From: UBA2227 sp036677505 | GTDB taxonomy: Bacteria > Bacillota_I > Bacilli_A > Erysipelotrichales > Erysipelotrichaceae | Length of the DNA stretch: 30,082 nt | Assembly: GCA_036677505.1 (NCBI GenBank) | Contig: JAVBWK010000006.1 | Span: forward strand, 1 to 30,082 | Direction: 5' to 3' | Shown: piece after piece, positions 15,652 to 22,162 of the stretch | How positions within the stretch are numbered: position 1 is the first letter of the stretch | How the letters are laid out: every line of letters begins with the position of its first letter | Notes under the pieces: model-generated | Told to the model about the DNA's origin: nothing | The model's database searches: none | What the model saw: only the letters and a program-made list of their open reading frames with translations | Made by a program: the position numbers and the translations under genes

Positions 15652-16723
15652 CCTCCATTTTCTCCAGTCCTATCTTTGTTTTCTTGCCGAAAGGACCGTC
15701 ACGCAACAAGAACAGCTCTCTTTCATACTGCTGAACCAACTTAAGATGATCCGGATGAACTTTATTCAAAAACTCGCTCAAGTACAATCCACCCAGATAA
15801 CCTTCCATCATGGCCGCACTGGCTTCTTCGATCCCGACACAGTCACCCACCGCAAAAACAGATGGCAGTGAAGTCTGAAAGCGACCGTTGATCAAAGGGA
15901 CAAATCCGCCAAGTTCCGGGATATATTTTGTCTGTGCTCCGATCATCGATAACAAATGATGCATCGGTGACAGTCCGACCGAAACGCATACGGCATCACA
16001 AGGGATAATGCGTGAGGTACCGGGAATCTCCTTGTAATTCTCATCGAGTGAAATGATTTCCACAGCTTCGACACGAGTGGTCCCGATTGCCCGTTTAATC
16101 GTGGTCGAGGTCAAAATTTTCGTACCCAATCGAACCAGTTTTGACGCATGGACTTTATAGCCGCCGATTATTTTCGCAGCCTCGACAATGGTTGAGACAA
16201 ATGCTCCTGCCTGAATCAGCTGATATGAAACGATCAGCCCGATATTTCCGCTGCCGATCATCACGACATTCTTACCGGGCAATACGCCATACATATTCAT
16301 CAGCGTCTGAATGGCTCCGGCCCCATATACCCCTGGTAAATCATTATTTTCAAATGCCAGAAATTTCTCACTTGCTCCGGTGGCAATCAGCAGGGCATCG
16401 GCCTGATAGCGGAAATACCTATCGTCGCACAGGACAGTGATGACCTGATCACGATACAGACCGACGACCGTGGTGTTAAGCAATACGGTCAGTTTGGGAT
16501 GATCGATGATATCACTGATCAGTTTCTCGGCGATATCAAACCCCCGCCATTTGGCATACTGATTTTTCGAACCAAAGAATTTATGGGTCTGTTTTACAAG
16601 CTGGCCACCAAGCTTACCGCTGCGTTCGACCAGCAACACTTCACAACCGCTGGCTAAGGCCATTGCTGCTGCACAGAGCCCGGCCGGTCCGCCCCCGATG
16701 ATGATGCATTCTTTTTTGATCAT
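15629..16723 (-). CDS. NAD(P)/FAD pyridine-nucleotide-disulfide-type oxidoreductase, proline dehydrogenase alpha/HcnB-like subunit
   Basis: Flavoprotein of 364 aa with an N-terminal FAD motif GGGPAG (residues 10-15), LLVERSGKLGGQL, an ATGASEK motif near 115-120, a second dinucleotide motif GSGNIG at about 157-162, and FAVGDCVG near the end. This is the two-Rossmann arrangement of NADH-dehydrogenase-like flavoproteins, and the closest family pattern is HcnB and the alpha subunit of dye-linked L-proline dehydrogenase. HcnB-type proteins are often ~100 residues longer because they carry a C-terminal BFD-like domain; here that domain is a separate gene. The ATG has GGAG 8 bases upstream and overlaps the preceding stop as ATGA. 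It probably relays electrons between the catalytic subunit and an external carrier or NAD(P). Confidence 0.85.
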   Translation of the reverse strand: MIKKECIIIGGGPAGLCAAAMALASGCEVLLVERSGKLGGQLVKQTHKFFGSKNQYAKWRGFDIAEKLISDIIDHPKLTVLLNTTVVGLYRDQVITVLCDDRYFRYQADALLIATGASEKFLAFENNDLPGVYGAGAIQTLMNMYGVLPGKNVVMIGSGNIGLIVSYQLIQAGAFVSTIVEAAKIIGGYKVHASKLVRLGTKILTSTTIKRAIGTTRVEAVEIISLDENYKEIPGTSRIIPCDAVCVSVGLSPMHHLLSMIGAQTKYIPELGGFVPLINGRFQTSLPSVFAVGDCVGIEEASAAMMEGYLGGLYLSEFLNKVHPDHLKLVQQYERELFLLRDGPFGKKTKIGLEKMEDAKKHVE

Positions 16724-17025
16724 TGAATGACTCCTTTGTCCGTTTGCAAACGAACGTCCATATGCTCTTTAAGCGGTGTGATACAGGTCCGTACATTGGC
16801 CACTCCATCGACGATCATATTACACGATGCGCAATTGCCGATGGCACAATAAAAACCGCGAGGGCGATTTCGTTTAATGCTATGTCCCAACGTCATGATT
16901 CCCAAAGCGCTTAATGCGGATGCGATCGTGTCTCCTCTGAGCCCTTTAACCGGCTTGCCTTCGAATGTGAACTCGATTTCTTCTCGTTGCTCAAACGATA
17001 AAATCGGATGATTTTTTATGCGCAT
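16720..17025 (-). CDS. HcnA-like (2Fe-2S)-binding ferredoxin subunit
   Basis: Protein of 101 aa with a plant-type-ferredoxin-like core. C60-x4-C65-x2-C68-x12-C81 (YCAIGNCASCNMIVDGVANVRTC region) is the [2Fe-2S] ligand set seen in HcnA and the small subunit of sarcosine, opine and proline dehydrogenases. The MRIKNHPIL start and the FEGKPVKGLRGDTIASAL block are also typical. It is the first gene of the six-gene operon. The ribosome binding site is weak (AAAGG about 13 bases away), unlike the strong sites of its neighbours. The stop overlaps the next start as ATGA, so translation is coupled. Confidence 0.87.
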   Translation of the reverse strand: MRIKNHPILSFEQREEIEFTFEGKPVKGLRGDTIASALSALGIMTLGHSIKRNRPRGFYCAIGNCASCNMIVDGVANVRTCITPLKEHMDVRLQTDKGVIQ

Positions 17026-17095
17026 AAAGATTGAAATGCCTTTCTTGATGGTTTGATTTTATCATATTCTGCCTGGCTTTAAAAGATGTGTGTAA

Positions 17096-17130
17096 GCACT
17101 TTCATCAAAGCCGGACTATATAGAAAGTGC
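17096..17130. promoter_or_regulatory. Candidate operator: perfect 8-bp inverted repeat in the divergent intergenic region
   Basis: GCACTTTC (17096-17103) and GAAAGTGC (17123-17130) form a perfect inverted repeat with a 19-base spacer. It lies between the proline operon (minus) and the baeRF gene (plus). The half-site spacing suits a dimeric regulator or DNA looping. No regulator gene is adjacent, so its binder is unknown. Confidence 0.35.
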
Positions 17131-17146
17131 ATAGACTGTCAGATAA

Positions 17147-17155
17147 TGGTACAAT
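17147..17155 (+). promoter_or_regulatory. Extended -10 promoter of the baeRF gene
   Basis: TG-G-TACAAT, 67 bases upstream of the ATG, followed by an alternating AT stretch. No good -35 box is visible, as expected for extended -10 promoters. Confidence 0.45.
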
Positions 17156-17222
17156 ATATATATAAAGTACAAGGTGCTATCATTTGAATAAGACACAAGA
17201 TCTTTGAAAGGAGAAATTTTTG

Positions 17223-18359
17223 ATGTCATATAAAATTGCTAAGAATTTTCCGGGAGATTTGCCGCTGAATGATGAGGGACCGTTTATCAGTATTTATCAG
17301 ACGACCCAGGTTCATCCGCTGGACAAAGGAAATATCATTACATTTAAGAATCAGGTCAAAGAAGCTTTGGATCAATTACAGAAGCGCTACGGTAAACGGA
17401 ATCTGGAAAAATATTCGGTTCCGTTGGATACGATCATCAGTGATCTGGATTTTTGGCTGTATGCTACTCCGGGAATTGCGGTCTATGTCAATAAAGATCA
17501 ATGCACCGTGTTCCGTCTGAATCAGCCGGTCGAGAATCAGGTGTTTGTCAATGATGGAATTGTCGTCCGTCCGATCATCGCAACATTTCAAAATCCGATC
17601 CGTGCGTTTGTTCTTGTACTGACCAAAGAGCATTTTTCCGTTTATGAGTGTGATGATATATCTATAAAAAAAGTCAAACTGCCGGATGAAGTCAAAACCA
17701 CGTTGAAAGAAGTACTTGGAGATCAGAAGACTGATGCATTCGTAGGATTTGGTTCAACAGGTACACGCGGTTCTTCCGGCATGTTCTATGGTCAGGGAGG
17801 TAAAAAGGAAGAGGTGGATTTGGATACGGAGAAATTCTTCCGTTATGCTGATAAAACGGTCATGGAAGAATGTTCGAAGAAAAATGCGATTCCGGTCATT
17901 CTGACATCCGTCAGTAAAAATCAGACCGTCTTTCGCAAGGTCAGCAGCAATCCGATGTTGCATCCCGTGGGTATTGCATTATCAGCAGACTCGATGACTC
18001 AGCAGCAGCTGTGTGAACATGCCCGGGAAGTATTACAGCCGGAAAAAAGAAAAAGGATACTCACACTGATCGATAGGGGTGCCAAAGCGCTCAATGATCA
18101 GCGAGCGACGGATTTGGTTGATGAGGCAATTAAGGCTGCCATCATGGGCCAGGTGGATGTCTTGCTGATTGATTATGATAAGCGATTCTTAGCTTCTATC
18201 GATTGGGATACGATGGAAATCGCAAAAAACAGTCCTGATCATGATACGGACGTATTCGATGAGATAGCAAAAGCCGTACTTAAAAATCGCGGCAGTGTAT
18301 ACATCATCGATTCTGACATGATGCCGACAACGACCGGAGTATGTGCTATCTTCAAATAA
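17223..18359 (+). CDS. baeRF-family (bacterial archaeo-eukaryotic release-factor-like) protein
   Basis: Protein of 378 aa. The N-terminus (FISIYQTTQVHPLDKGNIITFKNQVKEA) and the middle (FVLVLTKEHFSVYECD, then GTRGSSGMFYGQGG and DTEKFFRYADKTV) match the layout of bacterial eRF1-like proteins. The C-terminus has DQRATDLVDEAIKAAIMGQVDVLLIDYD and the closing GVCAIFK. These proteins are computationally related to the peptidyl-tRNA hydrolysis factors aRF1/eRF1 and Pelota and are proposed to act in ribosome rescue or stress, but few have been tested. The subfamily (3 or 6 by recollection) is uncertain. The ATG at 17223 has AAAGGAG about 9 bases upstream; the TTG just before it is not needed. It is monocistronic with a strong terminator, and divergent from the proline operon. 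Confidence 0.72.
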   Translation: MSYKIAKNFPGDLPLNDEGPFISIYQTTQVHPLDKGNIITFKNQVKEALDQLQKRYGKRNLEKYSVPLDTIISDLDFWLYATPGIAVYVNKDQCTVFRLNQPVENQVFVNDGIVVRPIIATFQNPIRAFVLVLTKEHFSVYECDDISIKKVKLPDEVKTTLKEVLGDQKTDAFVGFGSTGTRGSSGMFYGQGGKKEEVDLDTEKFFRYADKTVMEECSKKNAIPVILTSVSKNQTVFRKVSSNPMLHPVGIALSADSMTQQQLCEHAREVLQPEKRKRILTLIDRGAKALNDQRATDLVDEAIKAAIMGQVDVLLIDYDKRFLASIDWDTMEIAKNSPDHDTDVFDEIAKAVLKNRGSVYIIDSDMMPTTTGVCAIFK

Positions 18360-18366
18360 ATACATG

Positions 18367-18394
18367 ACACGCAATGAAGATTGCGTGTTTTTTT
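18367..18394 (+). terminator. Rho-independent terminator of the baeRF gene
   Basis: Perfect 9-bp stem ACACGCAAT/ATTGCGTGT with loop GAAG, then a run of T. Confidence 0.9.
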
Positions 18395-18470
18395 ATGAAA
18401 ACCGGTTTTCAGTCATATATTTTGTAAAATTAAATTGTGTATGATATTTTATTGAAAAGGAGGACATACT

Positions 18471-18827
18471 ATGAAGAAAACACGTTTGATCATCATCTCC
18501 ATGATGCTTATCGCTATACTCATCGCCGGTTGTTCCAGTTCCAACAACAATGACAGTAACAACAATAACAACAATAATAATAACAATCAAGAGGAATTGC
18601 GTGAGTTCACGTTGGAAGAGTTGTCACAGTATGATGGTAAAGACGGGAATCCGGCATATGTCGCAGTCAACGGTAAAGTCTATGACGTTACTGATGTACC
18701 TGCCTGGCGCGGCGGAAGTCATCAGGGAGAAGTCGTTGCCGGTATTGATGCAACGGCATTTATCAGTCGGTCACCACATGGAGCTTCTGTGCTCAATGGG
18801 CTAAAAGTTGTCGGAAAATTGAAATAA
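18471..18827 (+). CDS. Lipoprotein with cytochrome-b5-like heme/steroid-binding domain
   Basis: Protein of 118 aa. A lipoprotein signal peptide (MKKTRLIIISMMLIAILIAGC, lipobox Cys at 21) is followed by a ~18-residue Asn/Ser-rich linker with ten consecutive Asn. A ~75-residue cytochrome-b5-like domain then starts at EFTLEELSQYDGKDGNPAYVAVNGKVYDVT. The two expected axial His positions are plausible: one in GGSHQG, where b5 has HPGG, and one in SPHGAS. The mature protein would be anchored on the outer face of the membrane. Family members bind heme or hydrophobic ligands; a redox role is inference. AAGGAGG lies about 7 bases before the ATG. The gene has its own terminator, so it is probably not part of the csoR operon. 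Confidence 0.88.
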   Translation: MKKTRLIIISMMLIAILIAGCSSSNNNDSNNNNNNNNNNQEELREFTLEELSQYDGKDGNPAYVAVNGKVYDVTDVPAWRGGSHQGEVVAGIDATAFISRSPHGASVLNGLKVVGKLK

Positions 18828-18846
18828 ATCCTGCAAAGGATTTTTT
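18826..18846 (+). terminator. Rho-independent terminator of the b5-like lipoprotein gene
   Basis: Stem AAATCCT/AGGATTT with a GCAA loop and a T-run. It follows directly on the stop codon. Confidence 0.8.
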
Positions 18847-18861
18847 CTTTGGTCAAAGCTA

Positions 18862-18891
18862 TTTACATACCCCCTTGGGGTATATTACAAT
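18862..18891 (+). promoter_or_regulatory. csoR-copZ promoter with embedded CsoR-type operator
   Basis: TTTACA (18862-18867), 18-base spacer, TACAAT (18886-18891). The spacer holds the palindrome ATACCCC-CTT-GGGGTAT at 18867-18883, a G/C-block inverted repeat typical of CsoR operators. Its position between the -35 and -10 boxes would let bound CsoR block polymerase, giving copper-relieved autoregulation. Confidence 0.8.
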
Positions 18892-18912
18892 TAGTGCAAA
18901 GGAGATGAACTT

Positions 18913-19194
18913 ATGAAACATCCGACTGAACCATCCGTGATCGCCCAAAAATCTGTCCTTGCCAGAGTTAGCCGAATTGAAGGACAGTTGAAAGGCGTCC
19001 GTAAGATGATTGAAAATGAAACCTATTGCGACGATATCATCAATCAGATAGAAGCCATCCGATCGGCTTTAGCATCGGTGGAAGTCGTTTTACTCGAAAG
19101 TCATATCCGAAACTGTGTCGTCGATCAAATCAGAGAGGGCGACAAAGAGGTCGTTGAAGAAGTATTGAAAACCGTTAAGAAAATGATGAAATAG
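18913..19194 (+). CDS. csoR: Copper-sensing transcriptional repressor CsoR
   Basis: All-helical DUF156 repressor of 93 aa. The N-terminal VSRIEGQLKGV block is the family's DNA-binding signature. The Cu(I) ligand set C39, H64, C68 is complete. It is preceded by Y38, the second-shell residue found in CsoR. Retention of the His argues for CsoR and against the persulfide sensor CstR. Cu(I) binding releases the repressor from DNA. AAAGGAG is 8 bases upstream of the ATG. It is followed 14 bases later by copZ, and its promoter carries a matching operator. Confidence 0.92.
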   Translation: MKHPTEPSVIAQKSVLARVSRIEGQLKGVRKMIENETYCDDIINQIEAIRSALASVEVVLLESHIRNCVVDQIREGDKEVVEEVLKTVKKMMK

Positions 19195-19208
19195 AAAGAG
19201 GTATGATG

Positions 19209-19424
19209 ATGCTGAGAAAACTGTCGATTGAAGGAATGAGTTGTAACCATTGTGTCAAACGGGTCGAAAGCGGACTGTCCGAACTGCCCGGAGTTAAAAG
19301 CGTAAAAGTGAATCTGGGATCAAAGAGTGCTCTGGTTGAAACAGAGGAGGAATTTGATGTTCAACAGCTGTTTGCCGCTGTCGATGAAGCCGGTTACGAT
19401 TTGACCAAGATTGAATTACTGTAA
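19209..19424 (+). CDS. copZ: Heavy-metal-associated (HMA) copper chaperone CopZ
   Basis: Protein of 71 aa with a single ferredoxin-like HMA domain. The metal site GMSCNHC is at about residues 9-15 and the fold continues through VKSVKVNLGSKSALVE and AAVDEAGYDL. CopZ carries Cu(I) in the cytosol, normally to a CopA P-type ATPase or to CopY/CsoR. No copA lies next to it, which is unusual for this operon. Three ATG codons are in a row (19203, 19206, 19209); the third has the best spacing (7 bases) from GAGG and was chosen. Confidence 0.9.
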   Translation: MLRKLSIEGMSCNHCVKRVESGLSELPGVKSVKVNLGSKSALVETEEEFDVQQLFAAVDEAGYDLTKIELL

Positions 19425-19443
19425 GCCCAGACGGGCTTTTTTT
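19423..19443 (+). terminator. Rho-independent terminator of csoR-copZ
   Basis: Stem AAGCCC/GGGCTT with loop AGAC and a T-run. The first arm uses bases of the copZ stop codon. Confidence 0.85.
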
Positions 19444-19502
19444 ATACACAAATAGTAACGCTTATCAATAGAGAAATATTTCACGAATTTGAAACGTTTT
19501 TG

Positions 19503-19531
19503 TTGACTTAAAAAGTTAGCTTTGGTAAACT
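19503..19531 (+). promoter_or_regulatory. Promoter of the iron-type ABC operon with overlapping inverted repeat
   Basis: TTGACT (19503-19508), 17-base spacer, TAAACT (19526-19531) preceded by TG-G, an extended -10. The inverted repeat AAAAGTT-N10-AACTTTT (about 19511-19534) covers the spacer and -10 box. That is a plausible site for an iron-responsive repressor of the DtxR or Fur type, but the regulator is not identified. Confidence 0.55.
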
Positions 19532-19568
19532 TTTTTTGCGATGAAAATCGTGCAGAAAAGAGGTAGCA

Positions 19569-20576
19569 ATGAAACGATTTATCATATTTGTAGGTATCGC
19601 ATTGATTGCCCTTACCGGATGTACTGAGCAAGTTCAAACGGTTCGGCAAGTCAATGTTTATTCCGCTCGTAATTACGATGTGGACAAGGATATGCTCGTT
19701 GCATTCGAAGCAGAGACCGGAATCAAGGTCAACCTGATCGAAGGTAAAGCCGATGAGCTTCTCGAGCGGATCAACCGTGAGAAAGATGACAGCATCGCTG
19801 ATGTATTTCTGACCGTCGGAGCTGAACATATTTACTTTGCACAGAAAAATGACTTATTACAGACTTTGGATACCAAGGATTTCTCAGCCTGGATGGACGA
19901 TCATCTGTATGGTGAAAACTGGGTCACCATCACTCAGCGTGCCCGGGTGATCGTGTACGACAAGACGCGAATCAGTCAGCCTTTGGTCAGTGAATATGAC
20001 GATTTGACTGATGAGGCGGTTTTTGGAAAACTGTTGGTCCGCAGTTCGGCATCATCATACAATGTCGCCTTGCTTGCAGCCATGATTCAGCGCGAAGGTA
20101 TCGATAAAGCAACTCAATGGGCTCAAGGAGTTGTAAATAATTTCGCCCGTATCCCAACCGGAAATGACCGTGATCAGGCGAAGTCAGCGGTTGCCGGGCT
20201 GGGAGATTATGCCATCATGAACACATACTATATCGGAACGATGGCAGCATCATCCGATCCTCAGGAAGCTGAGGTTGCTTCTCGTCTGAAAGTTATATAT
20301 CCTCAGAACACTCATATCAATATCAGCTGGGCCGGAATCGTCAAAGGATCAAAAAATGAAGCTGAAGCACAGCAGCTGATTGAGTACTTGCTGGATCGAC
20401 CGCAACAAACCATATACACCCAGAAAAACGGCGAATTCCCGGCACGAAACGATGTTGAACCATCGGCACTCATTCAATCATGGGGAACATACAGTGCAGA
20501 AAAAATCGACTTTGAGCAATTAGGTGCATTCATCGTTGAAGCCGTTAAAATATTCGACCAAGTCAAGTGGCAGTAA
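19569..20576 (+). CDS. Ferric-iron-type ABC transporter substrate-binding lipoprotein
   Basis: Protein of 335 aa with a lipoprotein signal peptide (lipobox LTGC, Cys18) and the extracellular solute-binding domain of the FbpA/AfuA/FutA type. The N-terminal VNVYSARNYDVDKDMLVAFEAETGIKVNLIEGKADELLERI is characteristic. NTYYIGTM, near residue 220, contains the adjacent tyrosines that bind Fe3+ in this family. It would capture ferric iron, free or as a simple chelate, at the cell surface and pass it to the permease. Thiamine or 2-aminoethylphosphonate binders are related but fit less well. AGAGG is 5 bases before the ATG. It is the first gene of a three-gene operon; its stop overlaps the next start. 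Confidence 0.9.
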   Translation: MKRFIIFVGIALIALTGCTEQVQTVRQVNVYSARNYDVDKDMLVAFEAETGIKVNLIEGKADELLERINREKDDSIADVFLTVGAEHIYFAQKNDLLQTLDTKDFSAWMDDHLYGENWVTITQRARVIVYDKTRISQPLVSEYDDLTDEAVFGKLLVRSSASSYNVALLAAMIQREGIDKATQWAQGVVNNFARIPTGNDRDQAKSAVAGLGDYAIMNTYYIGTMAASSDPQEAEVASRLKVIYPQNTHINISWAGIVKGSKNEAEAQQLIEYLLDRPQQTIYTQKNGEFPARNDVEPSALIQSWGTYSAEKIDFEQLGAFIVEAVKIFDQVKWQ

Positions 20577-22162
20577 TGAAACACTGGAAATCTTTCTTTG
20601 GGATAAGCAGCATCATTTGGATTCTGCTTATTCTCTTTGTATTTGCACAAGCTTGGACGCAACTGTTTAAAACACCGTCGGATTTGTGGAATCACATCCT
20701 TACCTTCGTGTTGACCGACGTTATGATCCAAACCGTGCTGCTGGTTGCCATCAGCAGTTTTTGTGCATCACTCATCGGTTTTGTATCCGCATATATCATC
20801 ACCGTGTATGAATTCAAAGGAAGAAAGATCATCAGCTTTCTGCTCTATCTGCCCTTAGCGATACCTCCGTATATCGCTGCTTATATTTATACTCACATGT
20901 TGGGATACACAGGTCTGATTCAGACATTCTTACGAGATGTACTAAATGTCCGGTTGGATCCGAGGCTCTTTGCCTATTCTCCCATGCAAATGGCAATCTT
21001 CGTTTTTACAATCACCCTCTATCCGTATGTGTACATCACGGCCAAAGGATTTATGCAGAAGTACTTGGGAAATTTTCTGGAAACTGCCCGGACACTTCAA
21101 AAAGGCCCATTGAATATGGCTCTGATGATTGCTCTGCCCTTGACTGTGCCGGCCATTTTTGCCGGATTCACTCTTATTGCCTTGGAGATTCTCAGTGACT
21201 TTGGTGTTGTCATGTACTTAGGTATTCCGGCTTTTTCAAGTGCGATATATCGCAGTTGGATCACCTTGGGTGATTTTGACTCTGCTGTGCGTTTATCTGC
21301 GATTCTGATGATCATCGTATTGACATTACTGCTGATTCAACATTGGATGAGAAAGTCTAAATCCATCGGGATGCCGATCAGAATCCGAAAATTGAAAAGG
21401 ATTCCGCTGAAAGGATTCAGAGCAATCTCTGCATTAAGTTTTTTTGTCCTGTTATTGATGGCAGCTCTTGCAATACCCCTTGGACAGCTGCTGCTTTGGG
21501 CTTCGGTCAGTTTTTTAAACATCCGCTGGGATCAGTTTGTATCGATGCTGTCCAATACGCTTACCTTGAGCATTTCAGTAAGTCTGATCATTTTGTTTAT
21601 TGCTCTTTTGATAGCCAATTACACCCGTTTGAGCCGCAGCTGGCTGGCGACTCTAAGTGCTAAGATCACCTTGCTGGGATATTCGATTCCGGGAAGCGTG
21701 GTAGCTATGCTGGTCATATTCTTTTTTATTTCAATCAGAGATCTGATTTCAGTCAGTACCCATACAACCCTGACGATGCTGATGTTCGGATTGATCCTGA
21801 GGTATTTGGGACTGGGATATCAGAATATCGAGTCCGGAATGAGAAAAATCGGCATGAAATTCAATGATGCTTCGCGTTTACTGGGCAAAAATTATCTGAA
21901 GTCGCTGATTGCGGTAGATATGCCTTTACTGATGCCCTCGCTGTTTGCCGGGTTTGCTCTGGTATTTATCGATGTCATCAAGGAACTGCCGCTGACACTC
22001 AACCTGCGCCCGTTTAATTATCATACCTTGGCAACGCAGGTGTATCAGTATGCCGCGGATGAACGCGTCGTCGAATCGGCGGTTCCTTCGCTGATGATCA
22101 TCGGTATATCGGCAGTGCTGTTGTGGCAGGTGATCCGTTGGATTACCAAGGAGGAAAACTGA
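20576..22162 (+). CDS. Ferric-iron-type ABC transporter permease (fused, about 12 TM)
   Basis: Membrane protein of 528 aa consisting of two homologous permease halves in tandem, about six transmembrane segments each, as in FbpB/AfuB. Each half has an EAA-type loop: NFLETARTLQKGPLNMALMIALPLTVPAIFAGF near residues 165-200, and NDASRLLGKNYLKSLIAVDMPLLMPSLFAGF near 430-460. These loops contact the ATPase. The ATG at 20576 overlaps the previous stop as TAATG, so translation is probably coupled. A GTG 9 bases earlier opens the frame but neither has a strong ribosome binding site. It forms the channel for the neighbouring binding protein and ATPase. Confidence 0.9.
   Translation: MKHWKSFFGISSIIWILLILFVFAQAWTQLFKTPSDLWNHILTFVLTDVMIQTVLLVAISSFCASLIGFVSAYIITVYEFKGRKIISFLLYLPLAIPPYIAAYIYTHMLGYTGLIQTFLRDVLNVRLDPRLFAYSPMQMAIFVFTITLYPYVYITAKGFMQKYLGNFLETARTLQKGPLNMALMIALPLTVPAIFAGFTLIALEILSDFGVVMYLGIPAFSSAIYRSWITLGDFDSAVRLSAILMIIVLTLLLIQHWMRKSKSIGMPIRIRKLKRIPLKGFRAISALSFFVLLLMAALAIPLGQLLLWASVSFLNIRWDQFVSMLSNTLTLSISVSLIILFIALLIANYTRLSRSWLATLSAKITLLGYSIPGSVVAMLVIFFFISIRDLISVSTHTTLTMLMFGLILRYLGLGYQNIESGMRKIGMKFNDASRLLGKNYLKSLIAVDMPLLMPSLFAGFALVFIDVIKELPLTLNLRPFNYHTLATQVYQYAADERVVESAVPSLMIIGISAVLLWQVIRWITKEEN

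Noticed and set aside
15139..15744. Plus-strand open frame of about 200 codons
   Set aside because: It lies opposite the ferredoxin-like genes, whose Cys motifs are clear; no ribosome binding site or family pattern was seen.
12175..17025. Hydrogen cyanide synthase (HcnABC) operon
   Set aside because: The subunits resemble HcnABC, but P5C dehydrogenase in the same operon and the extra ferredoxin-like gene fit proline oxidation better.
17150..17166. Alternating AT stretch as a replication or recombination element
   Set aside because: Short and next to a promoter -10; simple AT-rich promoter DNA explains it.
18541..18590. Microsatellite or CRISPR-like repeat (AAC/AAT tract)
   Set aside because: It is in frame and encodes the Asn linker of the lipoprotein; there are no spaced repeat units.
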